This document shows positions 35,469-44,428 of a DNA stretch of 64,000 nt, piece by piece (the first letter of the stretch is position 1; each line of letters starts with the position of its first letter). The notes under the pieces are model-generated. The model did no database searches, was not told the origin of the DNA, and worked only from the letters and a program-made list of their open reading frames with translations. The DNA lies in the NCBI RefSeq assembly GCF_002019795.1, contig NZ_KV917381.1:2512068-2576067 (forward strand), written 5' to 3'. The DNA comes from Bacillus alkalicellulosilyticus. Lineage in GTDB: Bacteria > Bacillota > Bacilli > Bacillales > Bacillaceae_F. Made by a program: the position numbers and the translations under genes.

Positions 35469-35498
35469 GTTGTAAGGTTTTATATCAACATGGTACAA
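35469..35498 (+). promoter_or_regulatory. Candidate promoter for the 46-residue membrane peptide
   Basis: TTGTAA and TACAAT are 18 bases apart, about 110 bases upstream of the peptide start. Confidence 0.4.
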
Positions 35499-35548
35499 TC
35501 ATATTGACATATATTCCATAATTATCCTGACTATATCATTCTACTACT

Positions 35549-35591
35549 CGTCCTAGCAGTTGTTTTTACTGTTTTAGGATTTTTTTGTTTT
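35549..35591 (+). terminator. Terminator-like hairpin in the leader of the membrane peptide gene
   Basis: CCTAGCAGT and ACTGTTTTAGG pair and are followed by ATTTTTTTG, immediately before the AAAGGAGGTG ribosome site. It could be an attenuator or hide the ribosome site. Confidence 0.5.
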
Positions 35592-35609
35592 AGAAAGGAG
35601 GTGAGCACC

Positions 35610-35750
35610 GTGTTGCAGTGGCTAGAGCAAGTGTTGAAACTATTTGTCCTTTTGTCAACGCTCTTTTCCACTCTTACACTCGGGATAATTCATACAATTA
35701 AGTTAAAGAAACTAAAGACAGAAAATAAAAAGAAAAGACGATTCCTATAA
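35610..35750 (+). CDS. 46-residue single-helix basic peptide, type I toxin-like
   Basis: The GTG start at 35610 has a near-perfect AAAGGAGGTGAGCACC site. The peptide has one membrane helix (LFVLLSTLFSTLTLGII) and a Lys/Arg-rich C-terminus. This resembles small hydrophobic toxins of Bacillus type I systems and so-called holin-like toxins. No antisense RNA is proven. Alternatives are a small regulatory membrane peptide or a non-toxic sporulation peptide. Confidence 0.5.
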   Translation: MLQWLEQVLKLFVLLSTLFSTLTLGIIHTIKLKKLKTENKKKRRFL

Positions 35751-35894
35751 TGGAAATCGCCTTATGAAGAAAGCTTACAGATTTATTATAATACAAATCA
35801 AATAAAAAATTACTGTTAATTTTAAAAATTCACTAAATTTATAAATTTCAAGGATAGGAATATATGTCACTTTATAATAGAAAGGATGAGAAGT

Positions 35895-36863
35895 ATGAGT
35901 GCATTTCACCTTATTCCTTATATGGTAAAGTCCATTGTCCCTACTACAAAATTGGTTCCTCCTGGTATTCAATTGATTGAAGCGCCATCTCTTTGGGAAC
36001 AAGGCTATTATGGAGAAGGAGTTGTGATTGCTGTACTAGATACAGGCTGTGATACAGATCATCCAGAATTAAAAAATCAAATCATCGGTGGATATAATTT
36101 CACTTCTGATGACAAATATGACCCAGAGATTTTTGAAGATTATAATGGGCATGGGACTCATGTGTGCGGAACAATTTGTGCTGAAAAGAATGAAGCTGGA
36201 ATTATCGGTGTCGCACCTTTTGCGAAATTGTTAGTGATTAAAGTGTTAAGTAAACAGGGTTATGCGAAATCCTCGTGGATAACAGAAGGGATTAAATATG
36301 CTATGAACTGGGTTGGTCCAAACGGGGAATCCGTTCGAATTATGAATCTATCTCTAGGAGGACAACAACCTGACCCAGACATGCATGAAGCAATTAAGCA
36401 AGCGATCGCTTCTAACATCATTGTTGTATGTGCAAGTGGAAATGAAGGTGATGGAAATGAAGAAACAAATGAATATGCTTTTCCGGGTGCTTTTCCTGAG
36501 GTTGTACAAGTAGGGTCTGTCAATCTACAAGAAAAAATGTCTCACTTTAGTAATTCTAACAGTGAACTAGACCTTGTTGCACCTGGCGAGGACATCATTT
36601 CAACTTATTTACATCGTGAGTTTGCTGTGCTATCAGGCACATCCATGGCCACACCTCATGTTTCAGGGGCATGTGCTTTATTAATTGAGAAATTTGAACA
36701 TGAATTTGAACGCAAAATAACTGAACCAGAGCTTTATGCCCAACTGATAAAACGAACGATCAGCCTTAACTACCGAAGAACATTTCAAGGAAATGGGATT
36801 TTAAAGCTTTCTTCTAGTCTAGTTAAACAAAGCCATGAAAACAGCTATAAACTAGAGGTATAA
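35895..36863 (+). CDS. isp: Intracellular subtilisin (ISP-type S8 serine protease)
   Basis: The 322-residue protein starts at 35895 (AAAGGATGAG upstream). It has no signal peptide and carries LIPYMV at residues 7-12, the LIPY inhibitory N-terminal extension specific to intracellular subtilisins. The catalytic triad is Asp49 (VLDTGCD), His86 (NGHGTHV) and Ser250 (SGTSMATPH), with oxyanion Asn183. ISPs degrade cytoplasmic protein in stationary phase after cleavage of the N-terminal extension and calcium binding. Monocistronic, with a terminator behind. Confidence 0.93.
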   Translation: MSAFHLIPYMVKSIVPTTKLVPPGIQLIEAPSLWEQGYYGEGVVIAVLDTGCDTDHPELKNQIIGGYNFTSDDKYDPEIFEDYNGHGTHVCGTICAEKNEAGIIGVAPFAKLLVIKVLSKQGYAKSSWITEGIKYAMNWVGPNGESVRIMNLSLGGQQPDPDMHEAIKQAIASNIIVVCASGNEGDGNEETNEYAFPGAFPEVVQVGSVNLQEKMSHFSNSNSELDLVAPGEDIISTYLHREFAVLSGTSMATPHVSGACALLIEKFEHEFERKITEPELYAQLIKRTISLNYRRTFQGNGILKLSSSLVKQSHENSYKLEV

Positions 36864-36928
36864 GAAAGGTAGGAAGAAATCTGAAAAAAATGTATTTTTT
36901 CCATTTGTACAACATCGCAACCATCTTC

Positions 36929-36967
36929 AAATCCCGTTGTGAGTGGATTTTTCACAACGGGATTTCG
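36929..36967. terminator. Intrinsic terminator
   Basis: AAATCCCGTTGTGA and TCACAACGGGATTT form a 14-bp stem between converging genes, with A and T runs around it. Confidence 0.85.
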
Positions 36968-37000
36968 AAGAATATGACTATACAAAAATCATACTATCCT

Positions 37001-37423
37001 CTAATTTAACTCTTTTCTTAAATAATAGTGAGTAAAGTGTCTTCCCACATTATCAATACTGCCGAAGATTTCGTATCCATTCTTTTGGTAAAATCCTAAA
37101 GCTTGAAAGCTTAATGTATCGACCTTGAGGAAGTCACATTGTTTCTCTATTGCAATTCTTTCTATTTCTGCTAAAAGTTTCGTTCCATACCCTTTGTTTC
37201 GAATCGATTTATCTAAAAACAATACGTGAATCTCTACCCAGTTCCAGCATACATCTCCAGTAATCCCTCCAAGCAGTTTTCCTTCTTCATTCTTAAGGAC
37301 AATGCAGATTTGCTCATACCTTCCAGCCAAATCCTTTGGAAAATGTTCAACGTTATACTCATAGATCAGATTATTTAACGTTTCATTATCATAACTCTTA
37401 TCCTGTCTTATCATTTGAATCAT
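37001..37423 (-). CDS. GNAT family N-acetyltransferase
   Basis: The 140-residue protein starts behind GGGGGAGTTCAA. The acetyl-CoA-binding motif is LDKSIRNKGYGTKLLAEIE, followed by FYQKNGYEIFG near the C-terminus. It transfers acetyl from acetyl-CoA to an unknown amine. Single gene. Confidence 0.88.
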   Translation of the reverse strand: MIQMIRQDKSYDNETLNNLIYEYNVEHFPKDLAGRYEQICIVLKNEEGKLLGGITGDVCWNWVEIHVLFLDKSIRNKGYGTKLLAEIERIAIEKQCDFLKVDTLSFQALGFYQKNGYEIFGSIDNVGRHFTHYYLRKELN

Positions 37424-37524
37424 TTGAACTCCCCCAACTGCTTATTTACCTTAGCATAAAGGAGATTCCCTAAAGCTAACACCTAATAGTTACGTATTAA
37501 CTAATCTTGAGGTAGTCTCAAACA

Positions 37525-37562
37525 CAAAAAACTGACTAATATAAAATAATTAGTCAGCTTTT
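37525..37562 (-). terminator. Intrinsic terminator
   Basis: CTGACTAAT and ATTAGTCAG pair and are followed by six T on the minus strand, just after the CD3324-like gene. Confidence 0.85.
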
Positions 37563-37829
37563 TCCTTTTAGAGTATATATAATTCGTTCTATGCTTTTTC
37601 TAGACAAACAGTATTCTGATGCTAAGCTAGCAATCGAAATTCCGTTAGTGTACTTACCGTATATTTCATCATTTCTGGCATGCAACTCTCGCTTTGTCCC
37701 ATTCTTCTCTCCCCAAGACTTTTTTTCACCTTGTTTCCTTGGAATGTAGAGAAACTCACCGTCAATATACTCTTGGACTAATAAGAGTATTTCTTCTGGT
37801 AGCACCTTGTCTGCTTTGATATATCCCAT
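37554..37829 (-). CDS. CD3324-like small DNA-binding protein
   Basis: The 91-residue protein begins MGYIKADKVLPEEILLLVQEYIDGEFLYIPRK and ends with a helix-turn-helix-like IASLASEYCLSRKSIERIIY. This family (Mor-like C-terminus) is common in Firmicutes. It is probably a small transcription factor, with unknown targets. The central GEKKSWGEKNGTKREL stretch is basic. An inverted repeat lies at 37865-37926, just upstream. Confidence 0.7.
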   Translation of the reverse strand: MGYIKADKVLPEEILLLVQEYIDGEFLYIPRKQGEKKSWGEKNGTKRELHARNDEIYGKYTNGISIASLASEYCLSRKSIERIIYTLKGKS

Positions 37830-37864
37830 AGTTTTGCTCCTCCTTTTTTGTTACGTAAGAGGTA

Positions 37865-37926
37865 AGCAAAGACTACTATATTAATAGACCCATAATATTA
37901 TCCACACACTAATAGCAGTCTTTGCT
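37865..37926. repeat. Imperfect 17-bp inverted repeat upstream of the CD3324-like gene
   Basis: AGCAAAGACTACTAT and ATAGCAGTCTTTGCT are inverted around a loop of about 28 bases, 40 bases upstream of the gene. It could be an operator or an RNA hairpin. Confidence 0.45.
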
Positions 37927-38048
37927 ATTAGCTTAAAATTAACTTTCTCATATTGTGTCCTCCCTTGCTAAGAAAAACGGCATGTAGGTTTTTATTCCTT
38001 ATATATATTTCTACGTCATTACTCATATCCCTTTTAGGCACATTAGGT

Positions 38049-38843
38049 CTATTCTAAAGAATGACTAAGTAACCAGTCGTAAAACTCAGGATTATTATAC
38101 GTTTCTGTCCAGGCATCGTGACCATCCGCTTCATAGATTGTAAACTTTACGTTCTCTCCACCAGCTTCCTTCACAGCATCCACCATTTCTTGACTTTGCT
38201 CTAGTCTTATACTTCCGTCAAAGTCATTATGAAACACCCAAATTGGTCGGTCCACTAATTTAGATCCTGTACTAGGGTCGCCCCCTCCAGCAATTGGGGC
38301 GTAGGCTGCAAATAATTCTGGATGATGAGCTGCCATGTACCAAGTCCCAAATCCACCAAAACTCGCTCCTGTTAAATATACACGAGAAGCATCAATTTGA
38401 TGAGAGGCTATCATTTCTTCTACAAGGTTAATGATTTGTGCTGCCGAATCCTCATTATCCCACCCATTCGTATCACCTTGTGGCGAAACCGTCACAAATG
38501 AATACCCTAATTGGTCTATCGCCTTGTACATCCCGATATTTTCTAAAAAGTTAATGTTCGTCCCTCGTTGATGAAGAAAGACTATCAGTGGCCATGTATC
38601 ATCAGAGTCAGGTGCATACTCCTTTGGAAAAGTTAAAAGATACTCGTGCCCGTCATGCTCGAGTTGTTGCACCAATTCAACTGCATCTGTTTCGGATTCA
38701 CTCGTAGTTTGGTTTTCTTCTACAGATTCAATATTGGATTCCTCAGCCTCACTACTTCCTGTCTCCGAAGGTGAACACCCTACCAAAGATAAACTACTAA
38801 TCATGAATAGTAATCCACATCCCAAAAAAATCTTTTTCATCAT
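38049..38843 (-). CDS. Lipoprotein esterase/peptidase of the alpha/beta hydrolase fold
   Basis: The 264-residue protein starts with MMKKIFLGCGLLFMISSLSL and the lipobox LVGC, so it is tethered outside the membrane. A Glu/Ser/Thr-rich linker follows. The fold shows the nucleophile elbow TGASFGGFG, oxyanion LIVFLHQRG and catalytic His in EADGHDAWT. It is similar to PHB-depolymerase/feruloyl-esterase-like hydrolases, so de-esterifying plant polymers is plausible in a xylan user. GGGGGAATT precedes the ATG pair; the second ATG at 38840 has better spacing. Confidence 0.82.
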   Translation of the reverse strand: MMKKIFLGCGLLFMISSLSLVGCSPSETGSSEAEESNIESVEENQTTSESETDAVELVQQLEHDGHEYLLTFPKEYAPDSDDTWPLIVFLHQRGTNINFLENIGMYKAIDQLGYSFVTVSPQGDTNGWDNEDSAAQIINLVEEMIASHQIDASRVYLTGASFGGFGTWYMAAHHPELFAAYAPIAGGGDPSTGSKLVDRPIWVFHNDFDGSIRLEQSQEMVDAVKEAGGENVKFTIYEADGHDAWTETYNNPEFYDWLLSHSLE

Positions 38844-39368
38844 AATTCCCCCAGAAAAAAATTGGCTTGTTGATTGTTTCTATGTTTAGCCTAATTCTAC
38901 TGTAGAGGAATTTTACTTACCTATACATTGCAAATCAGCATGAATGGATTGCTTATATACAACTTTAGCGAGTCAGCCATTCTTAAAGCATCTGAGTAGG
39001 TTGCGTGGAAGGACAATTGGTGCTTCGTTGAACATGTCAGTGTCCAAGCAGGGCATGCGCATGGACATTTGCTACTGCGACGAACGTGATACATGGCCAA
39101 GCAGCGCTGCGATGATGGTAAAAGTGTCTGAGCAGAGGGAATATCCTTTCACACCTCTCCAACAACACTATCCATTTTTTGGATAATAAGTGAACAAATT
39201 CAACCTTTACTGACTAGGATAATAGTTGCATTTTTAATACTTTAGAATTAGGATATATATACTGAAACTTTTAATATAAAATAGTTATTGTTCACCTAAA
39301 AAATCAGTGGATACAAAACTAAAATCTATATCATTTTAGTTTGACAGCCTTACCGAAAACGAGAAGTC
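38844..39368. other. 568-base intergenic gap (38844-39411) with an unexplained GC-richer stretch
   Basis: The stretch 38960-39150 is visibly richer in G and C than its surroundings. A plus-strand frame of 80 codons (38944-39186) has no ribosome site, and minus-strand frames are short. No RNA family is recognised. From 39190 the gap turns AT-rich and only the GGDEF promoter region can be suspected. Confidence 0.4.
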
Positions 39369-39396
39369 TAATCGGGTAGATTAGTCTTTTTTTAAT
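39369..39396 (+). terminator. Hairpin with T-run in the GGDEF leader
   Basis: CTAATC and GATTAG pair around GGGTA and are followed by seven T, 17-25 bases before the start codon. It is an attenuator candidate. Confidence 0.45.
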
Positions 39397-39411
39397 CTAG
39401 GAGAATGCAAT

Positions 39412-40437
39412 ATGGACAGATTTCAATTGCTTAAACGTAAACTATATTTATGGCTTATTCCAATATTGCTCTTAGCTCTAGCTAACAATTTCTTTTATTG
39501 GGATTCCATAACACTCCGAAGTAAAATAGTGATTACATTTTTACTGATTTTCTTTACCTTTGGATGGATTATATTATATAAAAAATGGAAGTTAATTTTG
39601 GTGGAACGCGTAGTTCTTTTTGTTATTTGTTCAATTCATCTCCTAAACAGCTACGGAATGTTACAACTTATGGTTACAGAAGGTGCTTTTGACTCAACTG
39701 AAACGTTTATATGGGCTCCACTTACCTATATTTTTATTTGTGTATCACTTACAGGACGAGCTGGTGCACTTTTAGCTCTATTTATTTGGGCCTTAACATT
39801 GGGTATTAATTTACTATTTATTAACGATATCCCATCTTTTAAATATGCACTTTTTAGCCAATATCATTTAGCGAATTTAGTATATATTATAATTATGTTT
39901 TCAGCTCGCCACATTCTTACTTCCTATGCTGAAATGGATACGCTAAAAAAATTGGCTTATATTGACCAGTTAACAGGGATTCATAATCGTGGATCTATCT
40001 TTGCTTCTTTAGAACAAATGACAGAAGCGGCCCAAAAGAACCATACCCCTTTATCGATTATCTTTTTCGATATTGATTACTTTAAAAAAATCAATGACCG
40101 ATTTGGTCATCAAATAGGTGATTCTGTACTTATTGATATCACTAATATCGTAAAGGACCAACTACCTAAAACAACTTCGTTTGGTCGCTGGGGCGGAGAA
40201 GAATTCATTATACTCTTACCTAATACAACGGTTAGTGAATCTCTCTCTATTGCTGAAAAAATAAGGTTAGCCATTGAACAACACAACTTCATTGAAGGCT
40301 ACCAAGTGACATCAAGCTTTGGGTTAGAAAGCTTCCAAACCAATGATACTGTGGATTCATTATTGGAACGCGTCGACCAAGCTCTTTATGTAGCAAAAGA
40401 ATCAGGCAGAAATCAAGTAAATGTATACAGTGTGTAA
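39412..40437 (+). CDS. Membrane-bound diguanylate cyclase (GGDEF)
   Basis: The 341-residue protein has TAGGAGAATGCAAT before the ATG. Residues 1-165 form about six membrane helices as a sensor. The GGDEF domain runs ~180-341, with GGEEF at 261-265, IFFDIDYFKKIND for metal and substrate, and a C-terminal DQALYVAKESGRN. The RxxD product-inhibition site usually 5 residues ahead is absent. It should make cyclic di-GMP from two GTP. A hairpin in its leader may control it. Confidence 0.9.
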   Translation: MDRFQLLKRKLYLWLIPILLLALANNFFYWDSITLRSKIVITFLLIFFTFGWIILYKKWKLILVERVVLFVICSIHLLNSYGMLQLMVTEGAFDSTETFIWAPLTYIFICVSLTGRAGALLALFIWALTLGINLLFINDIPSFKYALFSQYHLANLVYIIIMFSARHILTSYAEMDTLKKLAYIDQLTGIHNRGSIFASLEQMTEAAQKNHTPLSIIFFDIDYFKKINDRFGHQIGDSVLIDITNIVKDQLPKTTSFGRWGGEEFIILLPNTTVSESLSIAEKIRLAIEQHNFIEGYQVTSSFGLESFQTNDTVDSLLERVDQALYVAKESGRNQVNVYSV

Positions 40438-40443
40438 AAATGA

Positions 40444-40486
40444 AGAGGTCGGACCAAAAGGTAAACAACCTTATGTCCGACCTCTT
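40444..40486. terminator. Hairpin terminator of the GACAAAA family
   Basis: AGAGGTCGGAC and GTCCGACCTCT pair with CAAAAGG/CCTT inside. It lies between the GGDEF gene and a converging lipoprotein gene. Confidence 0.8.
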
Positions 40487-40508
40487 ATAATTGTAAATTA
40501 CCTTCCCG

Positions 40509-40937
40509 TTACTGTAATACTTCCATTACTTCCTTACCAACCTTTATACATTTATTATTTTCTTCATTACAAATTACCTGATCCGCGTAATCCAGGTATA
40601 AAATAGCCTCCATCTGACCCTTGCGATAATCTGGATCCTGAATAGCTGTTACCATTATTCGATAGTCCTTATCATTGTTAGCATGAAACTCCTCTGGTTC
40701 TGAGTGTAAAATAAAATCTAAAAATGCTTCCGCTTCTAGTTTTTTTACCAGTTGCTTGGTTTCTTCATTATAAATTCTAATTGTGCCTAGATAGTCAAAC
40801 TCTGTTCCAAACATTTTATTGTACTCGATTTCCACGTGAGATTTTAACGAATTTCCCTCTATGATTACACATCCACTTAGTAACCATCCTATAAGAACAA
40901 AGAATATCCCTCGTTTAATTGAAACTACTTTACCCAT
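40509..40937 (-). CDS. Hypothetical lipoprotein
   Basis: The 142-residue protein has signal GIFFVLIGWLLSGC with a lipobox. The mature part is mixed alpha/beta with two Cys near the end (VICNEENNKCIKV). No family recognised. Alone on the minus strand between two plus-strand genes. Confidence 0.65.
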   Translation of the reverse strand: MGKVVSIKRGIFFVLIGWLLSGCVIIEGNSLKSHVEIEYNKMFGTEFDYLGTIRIYNEETKQLVKKLEAEAFLDFILHSEPEEFHANNDKDYRIMVTAIQDPDYRKGQMEAILYLDYADQVICNEENNKCIKVGKEVMEVLQ

Positions 40938-41213
40938 TCAATCGTACTCCTATCTTTTAACTCTTGCTAACAAGTGAGGCATTGTATCTATAATAACATT
41001 ACCAGAACAAGCAAAGGAAGTAACTGTCATTTTTTCTTTTTTTGCCAACATATTCAACCTAATTTCCTTTCCTTAGCTTAAATGGTGCGTATTAGCTTAC
41101 AAATGTGAGGAATTTATTATAAAATCTTATACAGGGAATTAAATACATACTACTATCGGTTTCGTTTCATACTATTTATTTAACTGATGAAGCCAGAAAG
41201 GAAAAGAAAAGTA

Positions 41214-43064
41214 ATGATATCAGAAATGCAATTAGTCTTTCTTATTCTAGTCATAACAACCATCTGCTTTTTGGTTCCACGATTTCGAGCAGACCTTGTC
41301 GCTATTAGTGCGTTACTTGCATTATTGTTAACAGGGTTAATTACTGTTCCAGAAGCATTTGCTGGTTTTTCTAATAGCGTTGTCATTATGATAGCCGCTT
41401 TGTTTATTGTCGGCGAAGGTGTATTCCAAAGTGGACTAGCGCAGAAAGCAGGAAATCTCCTTGTAAAAACGACAGGGAATAGCGAATGGAAATTAACGAT
41501 TTTTATGTTGATATTAGTTGCTGTATTAAGTGGCTTTATGAGTAATACAGGAACCGTTGCGATATTGCTTCCGGTTGTCGTAAGCTTATGTCGACAAATG
41601 CAGTTACACCCAGGTAAGCTTTTAATCCCTTTAGCATTTGCTAGCAGTATGGGTGGGGCTTTAACATTAATCGGTACCGCTCCAAACTTAATCGCAAGTC
41701 AAAGCTTACACGATTACGGCTATGGTTCTCTTTCGTTTTTCTCGTTCACGCCTATCGGTCTTGTCATTCTTGGTGTTGGGATTTTGTACTTATGGTTTGT
41801 CGGACGTAAAATGCTTGATAAGCCGGCGGATACGAAGGAAAATACTTCTTCATTTAACGCTTCTGACCTTGTGGAACAGTACGGGGTATCTAATTTCATC
41901 TTTGCTGTTGAAGTGCCAGCAGGAAATCAAAACATCGGCAAAACCATCCGTGACCTTAAGTGGCCAAGTGTTTATCAAGTCACTGTCTTAGAAGCAATGA
42001 AGCCAGGATCAGGTTCATTATTTCGCCTCTCTGGACGCAATCAATCGAATCGAATCACGGTCGGTCCTAGCTATGAAATTGAAGAAGGAGACCGCTTAAT
42101 TATTTACGTTGAAGAAGAGAATCTCCAGTTGTTCCTTGCTGAAACGGGAGTTCATGCTCTACCACTTCCAGAGGGTGAATCCTATCAACTAGAAGAGTCT
42201 CACTTAGCAGAAGTCATATTAACTCCGCAATCTAGATTATTGAATCAAACGATAAGACAAGTAAATTTTAGAGAAAAATATGGGGTTACCCTTTTAGCAA
42301 TGAAACATCAATTTCAAGACGCTAAAAAAATTCATGCGAATGAAAAGCTGTTATATGGCGATTCCATTTTAGTTCATGGAAAATGGAAAGATATTAATCT
42401 GTTATCTGCTGAAAAAAATGACACCGTTGTGTTAAAATCAGCGGCTGAAGATACTGACCTAGGAAATCAAACGCAACAAAGTTTGATTGCAGGGATTATT
42501 TTAGTTGGAATGTTGTTGTTCATGGTATTCGAGTGGCTCCCTGCCGTCGTCTCTATTGTTATTGCAGCAGTTCTTATGATTCTTACAGGCTGTGTGCGAC
42601 AAACTGACCAGGCATATTCGTCAATTAACTGGCAAACCGTTGTGCTTATTGCTTGTATGCTTCCGATGGCGACCGCATTAGAAAATACAGGCGGAGTCAC
42701 GTTTATTTCAGAGGGGTTGATTGGAAGTTTAGGCGCTATAGGTCCTCTCGCAGTAATGATTGGTTTATACGCGATTTCATCGCTATTCAGTCAATTCATA
42801 AGTAATACGGCAACAGCGGTCCTGTTGTTTCCAGTCGCGATTCTAACCGCGGAACAAATGGGGATAAGTCCGATTCCTATGGTAATGGCCGTTGCCTTTT
42901 CAGCGAGTATGGCATTTGCCACTCCTGTCGCTACACCACCTAATGCGATGGTGATGGCTGCTGGAAAATACACGTTCCTTGATTTTGTGAAGGTTGGTGT
43001 TCCATTACAAATATTGATTATGATTGTTTCCGTGCTTTTAATTCCGTTGTTCTTTCCTTTTTAA
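41214..43064 (+). CDS. SLC13/DASS-type permease with two RCK_C domains
   Basis: This is a 616-residue membrane protein. AAAGGAAA lies about 10 bases before the ATG at 41214, whereas the ATG at 41187 has none. The two halves (1-200 and 420-616) each carry the family hairpin motifs, with SNTGTVAILLPVV and SNTATAVLLFPVA as the SNT sodium/substrate signatures, and TLIGTAPNLIAS. Between them lie two RCK_C (TrkA-C) regulatory domains. Members move sulfate, dicarboxylates or similar anions with sodium. The ligand is unknown. Confidence 0.88.
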   Translation: MISEMQLVFLILVITTICFLVPRFRADLVAISALLALLLTGLITVPEAFAGFSNSVVIMIAALFIVGEGVFQSGLAQKAGNLLVKTTGNSEWKLTIFMLILVAVLSGFMSNTGTVAILLPVVVSLCRQMQLHPGKLLIPLAFASSMGGALTLIGTAPNLIASQSLHDYGYGSLSFFSFTPIGLVILGVGILYLWFVGRKMLDKPADTKENTSSFNASDLVEQYGVSNFIFAVEVPAGNQNIGKTIRDLKWPSVYQVTVLEAMKPGSGSLFRLSGRNQSNRITVGPSYEIEEGDRLIIYVEEENLQLFLAETGVHALPLPEGESYQLEESHLAEVILTPQSRLLNQTIRQVNFREKYGVTLLAMKHQFQDAKKIHANEKLLYGDSILVHGKWKDINLLSAEKNDTVVLKSAAEDTDLGNQTQQSLIAGIILVGMLLFMVFEWLPAVVSIVIAAVLMILTGCVRQTDQAYSSINWQTVVLIACMLPMATALENTGGVTFISEGLIGSLGAIGPLAVMIGLYAISSLFSQFISNTATAVLLFPVAILTAEQMGISPIPMVMAVAFSASMAFATPVATPPNAMVMAAGKYTFLDFVKVGVPLQILIMIVSVLLIPLFFPF

Positions 43065-43067
43065 CTT

Positions 43068-43115
43068 GATAGAGAGGTCAGGACAAAAGGTTGTTACCTT
43101 TTGTCCTGACCTCAA
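43068..43115 (+). terminator. Hairpin terminator of the GACAAAA family
   Basis: GAGGTCAGGACAAAAGG and CCTTTTGTCCTGACCTC pair perfectly over 17 bp around TTGTTA, right behind the SLC13 gene. Confidence 0.9.
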
Positions 43116-43158
43116 AGCAATGGGCGAAACTGTCTAAAAGCTCTTTATATTGATTTTT

Positions 43159-43568
43159 TCAATGAGGGGCCCCTCCAGCGAAAGGCTTCCCCAGTATGTT
43201 TACTAACTGTTTGAGGATTTGTTCATTGTCACCAGCGTAATGCACGATAACATACCCCTTTTTAAAGTAATACGGAGTGGCACTATAATCAATTGTTGCC
43301 AGTCCAACATCGCCATTTCCGGGTACATTTGAAGCTTCTTGTTCCATCTCTTCCTTAGATTCATACTCAAAAACCTCTATATACTCTCCATCAACCTTTA
43401 GTGCTTTAGGCACTACCGAAAAAAAGGATCCTTTTCCTCATTTTTGATAAAGCAATGACCAACCTTTGCGTTATCAAGAGCTTGTGTGAACTCAATAAAA
43501 GTAAAGGGATTTGAAGTTGTACATGCTACTAGACACAGAAGGATAAAAAATAATTGAAAAAGTCTCAT
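43159..43568 (-). pseudogene. Lipoprotein gene frameshifted in a homopolymer run
   Basis: The ATG at 43568 follows AGAGGTGTCCCAC. The first frame gives MRLFQLFFILLCLVACTTS, a lipoprotein signal, and runs to IKNEEKDPFF, then stops. Adding one T to the T7 run at 43419-43425 (plus-strand A7) restores SVVPKALKVDGEYIEVFEYE and runs to the stop at 43159, giving about 137 residues. So the gene is intact but for one base. It could be a real null mutation, phase variation, slippage or an assembly error. Confidence 0.75.
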
Positions 43569-43640
43569 GTGGGACACCTCTCATTTTTAGTATCCGCTAT
43601 GAAATGATTCCTAACAACGCAGCTAAAAAACAACATCAAT

Positions 43641-44195
43641 TCAATCAAGTTGTATTTGCGTGACCTCTTTTAAATTTTTTTCGCTATACGTTAGCCTATA
43701 AATATCGGGCATCATAAGGTTTTTCCAAAAATGAAAACTATAGCTAGCATCAAAATAATTCATAATAAGCACCATAATATTCCCATGCGTCCCAATCACG
43801 ATATTTTTTCCTTCATACTGCTCAAGCAAGGAGAGTACCGAGGTAACCCCTCTCTTTTGAGCAACTATATTTGATTCTCCACCTTCCCAACAAAAAGTGG
43901 GATCATCCCACACTTTTGTAATCGCCATTGTGAAGTCTTCAGCAGGTGTTGTTGTTAATGTCCTTTCTTTAAGGTCCTCAACAATGTGAATATCTTTTTT
44001 TATGTAGTTCGCAATTCCTTCGACCGTTTGAATCGCTCTTACATACGGACTAGAAATGACTCCATGAATATCTTCTTTCTTCAGTGCCTCGGTTACTCTG
44101 TTAGCGTCCAACATCCCTTTTTCAGACAATGGTCTAGAATATTCATCTGGTGTGTATGTTGAATGCGCATGTCTTACAAAATACAAATTCGTCAA
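43641..44195 (-). CDS. Histidine phosphatase family protein
   Basis: The 184-residue protein has the catalytic motif LYFVRHAHSTYT (RHA), the second His in IGTHGNIM and SSPYVRAIQT in between. It is a phosphoglycerate-mutase-like phosphatase of unknown substrate, shorter than glycolytic PGM. It is cytoplasmic and monocistronic. Confidence 0.85.
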   Translation of the reverse strand: MTNLYFVRHAHSTYTPDEYSRPLSEKGMLDANRVTEALKKEDIHGVISSPYVRAIQTVEGIANYIKKDIHIVEDLKERTLTTTPAEDFTMAITKVWDDPTFCWEGGESNIVAQKRGVTSVLSLLEQYEGKNIVIGTHGNIMVLIMNYFDASYSFHFWKNLMMPDIYRLTYSEKNLKEVTQIQLD

Positions 44196-44326
44196 TACAG
44201 GTCATCTCCCTTGCATACTATCAATATACGATATTACTCTCAAAGATTATCAACAAAAATCAATTCTTAGTATTTTTGACCTGCGTCTTAATTCAACAAT
44301 GGTATCAAAAAAGAGGAGTGATTCCA

Positions 44327-44428
44327 ATGAATAATTTTGCCCTATTAAACAATTCATCATTGTCAACAATTTCTTCCGATTCATATAACACATTATTAGA
44401 GTTCAGTTCAGTCTTTGCTAAAATTTAG
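44327..44428 (+). CDS. 33-residue Ser/Asn-rich peptide
   Basis: AGAGGAGTGATTCC lies just upstream of the ATG at 44327. The peptide (MNNFALLNNSSLSTISSDSY...) is rich in Ser, Asn and Leu, with no clear membrane segment. The strong ribosome site is the main support. It may be a small sporulation or signalling peptide, but function is unknown. The remaining sequence from 44429 to 44535 shows nothing. Confidence 0.4.
   Translation: MNNFALLNNSSLSTISSDSYNTLLEFSSVFAKI

Noticed and set aside
38944-39186. 80-codon frame on the plus strand
   Set aside because: No ribosome site, Met/Ser/Arg-rich with no fold, and the region is compositionally odd. Left as unexplained DNA.
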